Below, one piece after another: positions 41,397 to 50,774 of a stretch of DNA of 64,000 bases (positions within the stretch are counted from its first letter, which is position 1; every line of letters starts with the position of its first letter). Under the pieces are notes generated by a model that saw only the letters and a program-made list of their open reading frames with translations, searched no databases and was not told the origin of the DNA. The position numbers and the translations under genes are program-made. The stretch covers positions 2,819,001-2,883,000 of the forward strand of contig NZ_JACEGA010000001.1 of the NCBI RefSeq assembly GCF_014174405.1. Reading direction: 5' to 3'. This DNA is from Variimorphobacter saccharofermentans (GTDB lineage Bacteria; Bacillota; Clostridia; Lachnospirales; Lachnospiraceae).

Positions 41397-41747
41397 CTAC
41401 AATGTTATATTATCATCATTTTCATCAATAATCGGCATCTGAATTGTCGTTCCGGGCTGAAGATAAATGTCATCTAAATTGTTCAGCTGCATAACATCAG
41501 CAAGATTCACATTATGCTTCTTCAAAATACTTCCCATGGTGTCTCCTTCTTCTATTAAATAAGTAGTATAGTGACTGTAATTATTAGAGGGAATACTTAC
41601 TGGTACACAGATTATCTCTCCCGGGAGAAGATGATAAACATTCACCATTGGATTTGCTTCTATAAGTGCTTGCAATGGAATATTAAAATGCCTGCTGACA
41701 CTGTAGAGTGTATCTCCCTTTTGAATAACATAATTAATACAATACAT
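41397..41747 (-). CDS. Two-LysM-domain protein
   Basis: The 116-residue protein has two LysM repeats: INYVIQKGDTLYSVSRHFNIPLQALIEANP (about 4-45) and TTYLIEEGDTMGSILKKHNVNLADVMQLNN (about 60-105). LysM binds N-acetylglucosamine in peptidoglycan or spore cortex. There is no signal peptide, which is typical of spore-coat or cytoplasmic LysM proteins (SafA/YaaH-like N-termini), so spore assembly is possible but unproven. The start MYCINYV has GGAAGGAG seven bases upstream; 14 additional in-frame residues upstream are ignored. It is a single gene. Confidence 0.88.
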   Translation of the reverse strand: MYCINYVIQKGDTLYSVSRHFNIPLQALIEANPMVNVYHLLPGEIICVPVSIPSNNYSHYTTYLIEEGDTMGSILKKHNVNLADVMQLNNLDDIYLQPGTTIQMPIIDENDDNITL

Positions 41748-41906
41748 GAAGCTTCTCCTTCCATCTGACAATGATTTCTGATAAGGCAATTATCCAATAT
41801 AATATATTCATCGTCTTTCAAAATGTTCAAGAAATAATCGAAATGGAACGCTTTCGCATATACTGTATATGTTAAAATAGAATTACTTTTGCATTCAACC
41901 TAAACA

Positions 41907-41963
41907 CAGAGCCTAAGTACCGACGCGTGCAAATTTTCCGACTCTGGATATATTTCCAGCTCT
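41907..41963 (+). repeat. Half-copy of foldback element D
   Basis: CAGAGCCTAAGTACCGAC, then a variable stretch, then GGATATATTTCCAGCTCT matches the right half of the element at 29.6 kb (29703-29758) in the same orientation. The left half is missing here. The rest of the 41.75-42.19 kb gap holds the activase promoter and a leader of about 150 bases in which nothing else was recognised. Confidence 0.75.
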
Positions 41964-42007
41964 GCTCTTACGTTTATCCCATCCAATTTATCTGTTGAAT
42001 TAATATG

Positions 42008-42036
42008 TTGAACTTTAAAAATTTGTATCGTATAAT
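42008..42036 (+). promoter_or_regulatory. Promoter of the activase-type gene
   Basis: TTGAAC, 17 bases, TATAAT on the plus strand, about 155 bases before the ATG. Confidence 0.75.
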
Positions 42037-42193
42037 AAAGAAAGTTATCTTGATACCATATATTTACGGTAGAAGATAAATGACCGATTTACACACAAAT
42101 TATGTGATAGCATTTGCTCAGGAGGGGAATGTTTGCTACCATATATAAAGAAATAGAGTATGCGATACCTAACGCAGTATTATGGAGGTTATC

Positions 42194-45100
42194 ATGACAA
42201 ACAATTATAATTTAGGAATCGATATCGGTTCTACTACGGTAAAGATTGTAATTATAAATAAAGAAGGGGAGCTTCTTTTTTCTGATTATGAAAGACATTA
42301 TGCAAATATACAGGAAACTCTCGCAGGATTAATGAAAAAGGCCATGGAATTATTCGGTGACTTAACCGTATCCGCTGTTATCACAGGATCAGGCGGTCTT
42401 ACAATTTCAAAACACTTGGATGTTCCCTTCGTTCAAGAGGTAGTGGCAGTTTCAACATCCTTGCAGGATTATGCTCCTCAAACTGATGTAGCCATTGAGC
42501 TTGGTGGAGAGGATGCTAAGATAATCTATTTCACGAATGGTATTGAGCAACGAATGAATGGTATCTGTGCCGGTGGTACTGGTTCTTTTATTGATCAGAT
42601 GGCAAGCTTATTAAGAACGGACGCTGCCGGACTTAACGAATATGCAAAAAGCTATAAGGCAATCTATCCTATCGCGGCAAGATGTGGTGTATTTGCCAAG
42701 ACGGACATACAACCTCTGATTAATGAAGGCGCTACGAAGCCGGATCTTTCTGCCTCCATATTCCAAGCCGTGGTTAATCAGACCATCAGCGGACTGGCAT
42801 GTGGTAAACCAATTCGTGGAAATGTTGCATTTTTAGGTGGACCGCTCCATTTCCTAACAGAATTAAAAAATGCATTTATTCGGACCTTAAATCTCACGGA
42901 AGATCAGGTAATTGCACCGGAGCACTCCCATCTGTTTGCTGCAATTGGTGCTGCAATGAATTCAAAAGCAGATATCAACACCGAATTATCCAAACTTTAT
43001 GAACGATTATCCCAGGGTATCAAGATGGATTTCGAAGTAAATCGTATGGTGCCGCTGTTCCGAAACGAAGAAGAATATAAGGAATTTCAAAAGAGACATT
43101 CTGTACATACCGTAAAAAAAGGGGATTTAAAAACCTATGAAGGAAATTGCTATCTTGGAATTGATGCTGGTTCTACAACCACTAAGGTAGCGCTGGTAGG
43201 CGAAGATGGTTCCTTACTGTACTCATTCTATAGCAATAATAACGGAAGCCCGTTAAAAACAACAATTCGATCGATCAAAGAAATATATGATATTCTGCCT
43301 GAGAAGGCTCATATTGTACGCTCCTGTTCTACTGGATATGGAGAAGCATTAATCAAGGCCGCCCTAATGCTTGATGAGGGTGAGGTCGAAACTGTGGCGC
43401 ATTATCATGCGGCTGCATTCTTCGAGCCTGAGGTTGATTGTATTCTTGATATTGGTGGTCAGGATATGAAGTGTATTAAAATAAAAAATCACACCGTGGA
43501 TAATGTACTTCTAAACGAAGCCTGCTCCTCCGGTTGTGGTTCCTTTATTGAGACCTTTGCGAAATCTCTTAATTACGAGGTAGAGGACTTTGCAAAGGTA
43601 GCACTCTATGCAGAAAATCCGATTGACCTTGGTACCAGATGTACGGTCTTTATGAACTCAAAGGTAAAACAGGCTCAAAAGGAAGGTGCTACTGTCGCTG
43701 ATATCTCTGCTGGTCTGGCGTATTCCGTTATAAAGAATGCTCTGTATAAGGTTATAAAAATAACCAACCCGAAGGATCTTGGCGAAAAGATGGTAGTACA
43801 AGGTGGTACCTTCTATAACGATGCTGTTTTACGAAGCTTTGAGACAATATCCGGTTGTAATGCAGTTCGTCCTGATATAGCAGGAATTATGGGAGCCTTC
43901 GGAGCCGCTCTGATTGCTCGTGAGCACTATGATGGTGAGGTAAGCACCATGCTTACTATTGATCAGATTAATGAGTTAAAATTCGAGACTTCCCTTGCCC
44001 GCTGTAAGCGTTGTACGAATAACTGCTTGTTAACCATTAATAAGTTCACTGGTGGCAGACAGTTTATCACCGGTAACCGCTGTGAGCGTGGCCTTGGTAA
44101 GGAGAAGAACACAGATAACATACCAAACTTATTTGAATATAAATTACAGCGTTACTTCTCCTATTTCTCTTTACCTGAGGATAAGGCACCACGTGGTGTT
44201 GTTGGTATTCCGAGAGTTCTTAATATGTATGAAAACTATCCTTTCTGGCATACCTTCTTTACCGAATTAGGATACCGAATTATATTAAGTCCTACCTCCA
44301 GCCGAAAAATCTATGAGCTTGGTATAGAATCCATTCCCAGCGAATCAGAGTGTTATCCTGCGAAGCTGGTGCATGGGCATGTGAAATGGTTAATCGATCA
44401 GGGTGTGAAATACATCTTCTATCCAAGTATTCCTTATGAACGTAAGGAAGTGGATGGAGCTAACAACCATTATAATTGTCCTATTGTAACATCCTATCCG
44501 GAAAACATAAAAAACAATGTAGAAGAACTAAGGGATCCATCCATTGTATTTGATAATCCCTTCCTATCCTTTGAAAGTGAAGAAATTCTGCGGAACAGAC
44601 TGGTTGAAATCTTTGCCGAAAAGCCCGGCATATCTGCTTCTGAGGTTAAGCAGGCCTTTACTGCTGCCTGGAACGAGCTCTCTGTTGCCAGAGATGACAT
44701 GCGTAAAAAAGGTGAAGAAACCATGGCTTATCTGAATGCCTCCGGAAGGAAAGGTATTGTATTAGCTGGTCGTCCGTATCATATTGACCCGGAAATCCAT
44801 CATGGTATTCCGGAATTAATCAATTCCTACGGTGTCGCCGTATTAACCGAAGATTCCATTTCTCATCTGGGTGAAGTGGATCGCCCCACTATTGTTGTAG
44901 ACCAGTGGATGTACCATTCCAGACTATATGCTGCGGCATCCTTCGTACGAACACAGTCCAATCTGGAATTGATCCAGCTTAACTCCTTTGGATGTGGACT
45001 GGATGCGGTAACCACGGATCAAGTATGTGACATTCTGACGAAATCAGGTAAAATATATACCGTATTAAAAATCGATGAGGTTAACAATCTGGGGGCAGCC

Positions 45101-46423
45101 AGAATCCGTATCCGATCTCTGTTATCCGCTGTCCGTGAACGACAAGCAAAGCATATTGAACCAAAGGTGGTTGATACCGCTCATCACCGGGTTATTTTCA
45201 CAGAAGAAATGAGAGAGACCTATACCATCCTGGCACCACAAATGTCTCCAATCCATTTTGACCTGCTTGAGCCAGCATTAAGAAGTGGTGGATATAATGT
45301 GGTAGTTTTACCAAATGATAATCGTCGTGCTGTTGATGTGGGACTTCAATATGTAAATAACGATGCTTGCTTCCCTTCCCTGATGGTTGTTGGGCAAATA
45401 ATGGATGCTTTACTTTCCGGAAAGTATGACTTGAACAAGGTGGCTGTAATGATTACCCAGACCGGTGGAGGCTGCAGAGCTACCAACTACATCGGTTTCA
45501 TTCGTAGAGCCTTGGAGAAAGCCGGTATGCAACAGATACCTGTAATCTCCTTAAGTGCATCCGGTCTCGAAAAGAATCCGGGTCTTAAGATTACACCGAA
45601 GCTTCTCATAAAAGCTATGGAAGCTTTGGTATATGGCGACGTATTTATGAGGGTGCTCTATCGCACCAGACCTTATGAGAAAGAACCTGGCTCAGCCAAT
45701 GCTCTGCATCAAAAATGGTGTGACATCTGCATTAAGAGTCTTGAAAATGGAGGCTGGAGTACTTTCAAGAAAAACATTCGACAAATTGTGAAGGAGTTTG
45801 ATGAGCTTCCAATTCATGAGGATATGAAAAAGCCGAAGGTCGGTGTTGTAGGAGAAATACTTGTTAAATTCCTACCTTCAGCCAATAACTATCTGGTTGA
45901 GCTACTTGAATCAGAGGGCGCAGAAGCGGTAGTTCCGGACCTTCTTGATTTCTTCCTATATTGTGCATATAACAATAATTTTAAAACAAGATATCTTGGC
46001 AAAAAGAAATCAAGTGCGCGCATTAGTAATTTGATTATATGGGCATTGGAAAATCTACGGAAAGAAGCCAAGAAAGCCCTGGCTGAAAGTAAACGCTTCG
46101 CTCCACCTGTTCCAATTAAAACACTGGCTGAGTATGCTGAACCGGTAGTATCTACTGGTAACCAAACAGGTGAAGGCTGGTTTTTAACTGGCGAAATGTT
46201 GGAGCTGATCCATTCCGGAGTACACAATATTGTATGTACACAGCCCTTTGCCTGTCTTCCCAATCACATCGTGGGTAAAGGTGTTATCAAGGAGTTGCGA
46301 AGACAGCACCCGGAAGCCAATATTGTTGCGGTAGATTACGATCCCGGAGCCAGTGAGGTAAATCAGCTCAACCGTATTAAGCTGATGCTGGCTACTGCAG
46401 TAAAGAATATGAATAAAGCTTAA
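42194..46423 (+). CDS. Giant 2-hydroxyacyl-CoA dehydratase activase-related protein (two ASKHA domains plus DUF2229)
   Basis: The 1409 residues carry two HgdC/BadF-type ATPase domains in tandem. The first begins [17 protein letters not shown] and has [10 protein letters not shown] and [11 protein letters not shown]; the second (from about 320) begins [17 protein letters not shown] with [10 protein letters not shown] and [13 protein letters not shown]. The cysteines match the [4Fe-4S] ligands of dehydratase activases. A DUF2229 dehydratase-like part follows (about 665-1000: [33 protein letters not shown]), then more dehydratase-like sequence to the C-terminus. Start at MTNNYN (GGAGG). Clostridia carry this all-in-one form, and its substrate is undefined. 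Alone, it may act as a low-potential electron donor/reductase. Confidence 0.9.
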   Translation: MTNNYNLGIDIGSTTVKIVIINKEGELLFSDYERHYANIQETLAGLMKKAMELFGDLTVSAVITGSGGLTISKHLDVPFVQEVVAVSTSLQDYAPQTDVAIELGGEDAKIIYFTNGIEQRMNGICAGGTGSFIDQMASLLRTDAAGLNEYAKSYKAIYPIAARCGVFAKTDIQPLINEGATKPDLSASIFQAVVNQTISGLACGKPIRGNVAFLGGPLHFLTELKNAFIRTLNLTEDQVIAPEHSHLFAAIGAAMNSKADINTELSKLYERLSQGIKMDFEVNRMVPLFRNEEEYKEFQKRHSVHTVKKGDLKTYEGNCYLGIDAGSTTTKVALVGEDGSLLYSFYSNNNGSPLKTTIRSIKEIYDILPEKAHIVRSCSTGYGEALIKAALMLDEGEVETVAHYHAAAFFEPEVDCILDIGGQDMKCIKIKNHTVDNVLLNEACSSGCGSFIETFAKSLNYEVEDFAKVALYAENPIDLGTRCTVFMNSKVKQAQKEGATVADISAGLAYSVIKNALYKVIKITNPKDLGEKMVVQGGTFYNDAVLRSFETISGCNAVRPDIAGIMGAFGAALIAREHYDGEVSTMLTIDQINELKFETSLARCKRCTNNCLLTINKFTGGRQFITGNRCERGLGKEKNTDNIPNLFEYKLQRYFSYFSLPEDKAPRGVVGIPRVLNMYENYPFWHTFFTELGYRIILSPTSSRKIYELGIESIPSESECYPAKLVHGHVKWLIDQGVKYIFYPSIPYERKEVDGANNHYNCPIVTSYPENIKNNVEELRDPSIVFDNPFLSFESEEILRNRLVEIFAEKPGISASEVKQAFTAAWNELSVARDDMRKKGEETMAYLNASGRKGIVLAGRPYHIDPEIHHGIPELINSYGVAVLTEDSISHLGEVDRPTIVVDQWMYHSRLYAAASFVRTQSNLELIQLNSFGCGLDAVTTDQVCDILTKSGKIYTVLKIDEVNNLGAARIRIRSLLSAVRERQAKHIEPKVVDTAHHRVIFTEEMRETYTILAPQMSPIHFDLLEPALRSGGYNVVVLPNDNRRAVDVGLQYVNNDACFPSLMVVGQIMDALLSGKYDLNKVAVMITQTGGGCRATNYIGFIRRALEKAGMQQIPVISLSASGLEKNPGLKITPKLLIKAMEALVYGDVFMRVLYRTRPYEKEPGSANALHQKWCDICIKSLENGGWSTFKKNIRQIVKEFDELPIHEDMKKPKVGVVGEILVKFLPSANNYLVELLESEGAEAVVPDLLDFFLYCAYNNNFKTRYLGKKKSSARISNLIIWALENLRKEAKKALAESKRFAPPVPIKTLAEYAEPVVSTGNQTGEGWFLTGEMLELIHSGVHNIVCTQPFACLPNHIVGKGVIKELRRQHPEANIVAVDYDPGASEVNQLNRIKLMLATAVKNMNKA

Positions 46424-46463
46424 TACAGGACAGCATAAAAATGCGTTTTGTAATCCATAGAAT

Positions 46464-46537
46464 AGAACAACCTTGTAATGGTCTGTCATTATCAAATAAA
46501 TATTCGATAATGGCAAATCGATACAAGGTTGTTTTCT
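46464..46537. terminator. Bidirectional hairpin between convergent genes
   Basis: AACAACCTTGTA on the left pairs perfectly with TACAAGGTTGTT on the right, and CATTATC pairs with GATAATG further in, separated by a small internal loop. It lies 40 bases after the activase stop and 20 bases before the permease stop; the plus-strand side ends in TTTTCTAT, so it may terminate both transcripts. Confidence 0.7.
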
Positions 46538-46557
46538 ATAAAATGACTATGATATGG

Positions 46558-48021
46558 TCACTCTTGATTATCACTATCGTCATTTTTTTCCTTTTGACAT
46601 TTCATGGATTTCACTTCTTTAGGGCACTTTGTTAATTCCTCCGAGAACTCATTCGTAAATTGAGCCTGATACGGTTTTGAAACCGTGCTCATATTCTTAG
46701 TAATTCTCGTTTTTGTGATATAATAAATTCCGCAGAACAATATGGTCATCACAATACCTGCTATTAACCCTGAGGTCTGTCCGGATATAAAAGGCATGCT
46801 AACGATCACAATTAGAATACTGATCAGTGCAATCCAGGAAGTATAGGGATAACCGGGCATCTGGCATTTCCCCTCTGGAGGGCATCCGTTGCATTTACGA
46901 AATCGAATGTGGGTTGCGACAATTGCAGCATAGGTAAATAACGTTGCATAACCACCCGAGCTGATTAAAAACAGATACACCCTTGGAAAGAATAATCCTG
47001 CTCCCAAACCAAGTAACATCGCTAATCCTGAGAATAAAATTCCTCGATAGGGTACATCCTTCCGATCCACTAACCACTTCGGTGCATGCCCTTCGTCGGC
47101 TATGGAACGCATCATCCTTCCGAGACCGAACATGGAAGCCAGCATGGTTGATAGAATTGCAGTAACTAATATGATATTGATAACGGAGCCTGCCCATTCC
47201 ATCCCCCATTTACTCAGTGCAGCTACCATAGGGCTTACATCCTCCGTTAATTCCGTCGTTGCTATTAACGGGAGCAATACCAGGGTAGATAAAATGTATA
47301 AACCAACCAAACTAATTACCGTATATAAAATTGCTCTGGGTATTGTTTTATTTGGATTTTCTGCTTCTGAAGCGGCCAAACCAATAATTTCAAAACCAGC
47401 ATAAGAGAAAATGACGATCAGCATGCTTCCGGCAATACTTTGAATTCCCCCGGGCATCATAGGTTCCGTAGCCAATTCTCCTAAGCCCACTGCGTCCACC
47501 CCGCGAATTGCTCCGACAATTAATAAAAATGCGATTACAATAAAGGCAACTACAGCAAATATCTTGACCAGCGCGAGACTGCTTTCCAGCTTACTAAGCT
47601 TATCCGCTCCCAGTAAATTGAGCAAGGTAACTCCGATAATAATAGCACTGCCAAGTAGAGGGATAGACACTCTGGGATACCATTCCCGTATTAAGATAGA
47701 GACCGCTGTTGCTTCACTGGACATGGCAAATATCATTCCAGTCCAATAAACCCAGCCTACGACAAAACCGGATCCCGGTCCAAATACTTGTGCAGTGAAA
47801 GTATAAAAAGACCCAGAATCCGGATTAGCAACTGTCATCTCTGATAATGCATAGAGAATAAAATAAACTAAGATCCCACTTAATATAAATGAAATTAAAA
47901 TAGCTGGCCCTGCTGCCTGAATTGCAACTGCCAAACCCAGAAAAAAGGAACCGCCAATCACAGAACCCATCGCCATCATTGTCAGTTGCCATGCATTCAG
48001 TCCTTTATCATGTTTCTTCAT
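46558..48021 (-). CDS. APC-family amino acid permease
   Basis: This 487-residue polytopic protein has twelve membrane helices. The N-terminal AWQLTMMAMGSVIGGSFFLGLAVAIQAAGP is the substrate-site helix 1 with the broken GSVIGG motif, and FSYAGFEIIGLAASEAENPNKTIPRAI is the conserved helix 6/loop region of amino acid transporters (AAT type). The C-terminal tail is hydrophilic and Lys/Glu-rich. Substrate is unknown; histidine, lysine or aromatic amino acids are typical for this group. GGAGG supports the start. It appears monocistronic. Confidence 0.9.
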   Translation of the reverse strand: MKKHDKGLNAWQLTMMAMGSVIGGSFFLGLAVAIQAAGPAILISFILSGILVYFILYALSEMTVANPDSGSFYTFTAQVFGPGSGFVVGWVYWTGMIFAMSSEATAVSILIREWYPRVSIPLLGSAIIIGVTLLNLLGADKLSKLESSLALVKIFAVVAFIVIAFLLIVGAIRGVDAVGLGELATEPMMPGGIQSIAGSMLIVIFSYAGFEIIGLAASEAENPNKTIPRAILYTVISLVGLYILSTLVLLPLIATTELTEDVSPMVAALSKWGMEWAGSVINIILVTAILSTMLASMFGLGRMMRSIADEGHAPKWLVDRKDVPYRGILFSGLAMLLGLGAGLFFPRVYLFLISSGGYATLFTYAAIVATHIRFRKCNGCPPEGKCQMPGYPYTSWIALISILIVIVSMPFISGQTSGLIAGIVMTILFCGIYYITKTRITKNMSTVSKPYQAQFTNEFSEELTKCPKEVKSMKCQKEKNDDSDNQE

Positions 48022-48124
48022 AATCCTGACCTCCGACTAATATAACAGATTTATTAGCTATTATTCCTTAAATCAGGAATTACATTCTAAATTATGAAGA
48101 AAAATGACACTCAAATATCGATGC

Positions 48125-48457
48125 CTATTCCATAAATTTAACTTCCTTCAGGATAGGAAGAATGCGGTCCTCCGATGACTTATTCCATTCCTGATAGAAC
48201 CATTCGTAGTAATGAGAATACCCATCTCTTTCCATGTTGTGTGGGTAGTCAAGCCAATCTTGTGTTCCGGACTAACCAATCTTTCTATTTCCTCCTGAAT
48301 TTCTCTATTCGTCATATGCTTATATGTATCATAATGAATTACGCCATTCCTTAGCCGCTCTTTATAACCCTTCTCCTTCGAAGCAGAATATCCAAGCACC
48401 ACTCCTAGCATTGGGAAGCATCTCTCCTTTGGCAGGTTCAAAAGCTCATAAATCTTA
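48125..48457 (-). pseudogene. Nitroreductase-family C-terminal remnant, frameshifted
   Basis: The reading frame from KIYELLNLPKERCFPMLGVVLGYSASKEKG to PEHKIGL is followed by a shift of frame, after which the sequence continues in another frame as GYSHYYEWFYQEWNK and SEDRILPILKEVKFME then stop. This is the C-terminal half of a nitroreductase-like protein with a 4Fe-4S-less flavin fold; the N-terminal catalytic half is absent. A normal gene would have about 250 residues. It lies between the permease and ung and is probably a decaying gene. Confidence 0.75.
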
Positions 48458-48525
48458 TGGAAATCCCTGTATCATCATTTTACTCATTAATCCAGTCAGT
48501 CCGGTCAACTGGTTGTTTTCCTTCA

Positions 48526-49200
48526 TTATATTGAAGGAATTTGCCAGTCTATCGGCTCTACCCCATGTTTCATTAAGAATTGATTTGCTTTGCTAAAGGG
48601 CTTACTACCAAAGAACCCACGGTAAGCAGAAAGCGGACTCGGATGGGGGGCCTGTAATATCAAATGATTTGGATTCGTCAACATCGCCCTTTTCATCTGT
48701 GCCGGTCTGCCCCATAAAAAGAATACGATAGGTCGGTCCTGTGTATTCACTGCCTGTATGACAGCATCCGTAAAGCGTTCCCAGCCTCTGCCTTGATGAG
48801 AATTAGCCTGATGAGCCCGAACCGTTAATACAGTATTCAAAAGCAATACACCCTGTTTTGCCCACTTTTCCAAGAAGCCGTGGTTCGGTATATAGCAACC
48901 CAGGTCATCATGTAACTCCTTATAGATGTTCTCTAAGGAAGGTGGTATCTCCACATCCGGCTTTACCGAGAAACACAGGCCATGTGCCTGTCCCTCATTA
49001 TGATACGGATCCTGACCCAGGATGACCACTTTTACCTGACTTAATGGAGTTAAATGGAACGCATTAAAAATATCATCTGCTTTCGGATACACCACATAGT
49101 GACTATATTCAGATTTTACAAATTGATACAGCTCAGCATAATAGGGCAGGCGGAACTCTTGTCCAATCGCATCTAACCAATCATTGTTTATTGCACCCAT
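48526..49200 (-). CDS. ung: Uracil-DNA glycosylase
   Basis: The 224-residue family 1 UDG removes uracil from DNA. The catalytic water-activating motif VVILGQDPYHNEGQAHGLCFSV (with the active-site Asp) and the DNA-intercalating motif HPSPLSAYRGFFGSKPF are both present. The start MGAINNDW is chosen from GGGGG about seven bases upstream; the 35 extra residues of the longer frame lack similarity. It follows hisF in the same direction, with 139 bases between the two genes, so co-transcription is possible. Confidence 0.97.
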   Translation of the reverse strand: MGAINNDWLDAIGQEFRLPYYAELYQFVKSEYSHYVVYPKADDIFNAFHLTPLSQVKVVILGQDPYHNEGQAHGLCFSVKPDVEIPPSLENIYKELHDDLGCYIPNHGFLEKWAKQGVLLLNTVLTVRAHQANSHQGRGWERFTDAVIQAVNTQDRPIVFFLWGRPAQMKRAMLTNPNHLILQAPHPSPLSAYRGFFGSKPFSKANQFLMKHGVEPIDWQIPSI

Positions 49201-49339
49201 AGGATATCCCCCTCTATTCTTAATATGGCTGTATCTATATTCTCTGGTAGAATATAGGATTATAGCGACTCCTTCTTCTAACCAGCCTAATATAGCTACA
49301 GCCATCGTAAATTCATTCTCAATTACATATATCTATTAT

Positions 49340-50101
49340 TTATAGCCTTACACTAATTCCTCTATCTCTAAGATAATGCTTCAAATCCATAATTTCCATC
49401 TCTTTATAGTGGAATAAAGAAGCAGCCAATGCTGCATCTGCTTTCCCTTCTGTTAAGGCATCATAGAAATGCTCCATGGTACCCGCTCCACCGGAAGCAA
49501 TAACAGGAACTGGTACATTCTCAGAAATTGTTCTGGTCAACTCCAGATCATAGCCATCTTTTGTTCCGTCACAGTCCATACTGGTAAGCAATATCTCACC
49601 AGCACCTAACTCACATGCTTTAATTGCCCATTCAACAGCATCGATACCCATATCCACTCTACCACCATTTTTATAGATATTCCAGCCAGATCCATCATCT
49701 CGCCTCTTAGCATCAATAGCCAACACCACGCATTGACTTCCGAATTTATCTGCTGCTTCACTGATTAAAGTAGGATTAAGGATTGCTGCGGTATTCACTG
49801 CTACCTTATCGGCGCCCTCCCTAAGTATCATCTTAAAATCATCAACTGTACGAATACCGCCTCCCACCGTAAAGGGAATAAACACGGTCTCAGCTACTCT
49901 TCGTACCATATCTATTTTAATCGTTCTGGCATCGGATGATGCAGTAATATCAAGGAAAACCAATTCGTCAGCACCTGCTTTATCATAAGCTGCACCTACT
50001 TCAACCGGATCACCGGCATCACGTAGATTGACAAAATTGATTCCTTTTACAACACGTCCGTTATGCACATCCAAACATGGAATAATTCTTTTCGTAAACA
50101 T
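49340..50101 (-). CDS. hisF: Imidazole glycerol phosphate synthase subunit HisF
   Basis: The 253-residue TIM barrel is the cyclase half of IGP synthase, which uses ammonia made by HisH to close the imidazole ring and release AICAR. Catalytic aspartates are in [16 protein letters not shown] (Asp11) and VVLAIDAKR (Asp130); the phosphate-binding SGGAG and GGGIRT motifs are intact. It lies 41 bases after hisH. No other his genes are in the window, so this pair is detached from the rest of the pathway. Confidence 0.98.
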   Translation of the reverse strand: MFTKRIIPCLDVHNGRVVKGINFVNLRDAGDPVEVGAAYDKAGADELVFLDITASSDARTIKIDMVRRVAETVFIPFTVGGGIRTVDDFKMILREGADKVAVNTAAILNPTLISEAADKFGSQCVVLAIDAKRRDDGSGWNIYKNGGRVDMGIDAVEWAIKACELGAGEILLTSMDCDGTKDGYDLELTRTISENVPVPVIASGGAGTMEHFYDALTEGKADAALAASLFHYKEMEIMDLKHYLRDRGISVRL

Positions 50102-50142
50102 GTTATCTCTCCTATCGCTTCGTTCATCCTAATTAATCGCTA

Positions 50143-50748
50143 TCATAAAGCTGCAAAATTCTTTAGTATAGTCAGGCCAACATCACCGCTTTTTTCCGGG
50201 TGAAACTGGCACCCAAAAATATTGTCCTTTTCAACAGAAGCATGAATGATTGTGCTATAATTCGTTGTGGCTGCAACCTCTGCTTCATTCTCAGCCTTCA
50301 GATAATAAGAATGAACAAAATATACATAGGATTGATCCGGTATTCCCTGATACAATTTAGCTCCGGGTCTGATCAATAAAGAATTCCATCCCATATGAGG
50401 TATTTTCAATCCAGGGCTATCCGGAATTTTAAGAATTTTACCTTTTAATATGGCAAGACCCTCTACTCCATCAACTTCATCACTGCTCTCAAAGAGGAGC
50501 TGCATACCCAGACATATTCCCAGAAAAGGTGTATTCTTGGAAGCCACTTGTTTTACTACGTCAACCAAATCGTAATGATGCAGTTTATTCATCGCATCGC
50601 CAAAGTTGCCAACACCTGGTAGAATTACCTTATCGGCATTCAATATTTGTTCTCTATCTCTCGTAACAATAGGTTTTTCTCCCACATACATTAATGCCTT
50701 CTCGACACTTTTAAGATTCCCTGCATCGTAATCAATGATAGCTATCAT
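50143..50748 (-). CDS. hisH: Imidazole glycerol phosphate synthase glutaminase subunit HisH
   Basis: The 201-residue class I glutamine amidotransferase delivers ammonia to HisF. The oxyanion hole VILPGVGNFGDAM, nucleophile PFLGICLGMQLLFE (Cys) and the HPEKSGDVG pair (His, Glu) are all present. Standard length. It starts 27 bases after the stop of the zinc-ribbon protein gene. Confidence 0.97.
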   Translation of the reverse strand: MIAIIDYDAGNLKSVEKALMYVGEKPIVTRDREQILNADKVILPGVGNFGDAMNKLHHYDLVDVVKQVASKNTPFLGICLGMQLLFESSDEVDGVEGLAILKGKILKIPDSPGLKIPHMGWNSLLIRPGAKLYQGIPDQSYVYFVHSYYLKAENEAEVAATTNYSTIIHASVEKDNIFGCQFHPEKSGDVGLTILKNFAAL

Positions 50749-50774
50749 AGTTCTACATCCTTTTCTGCCTATAC

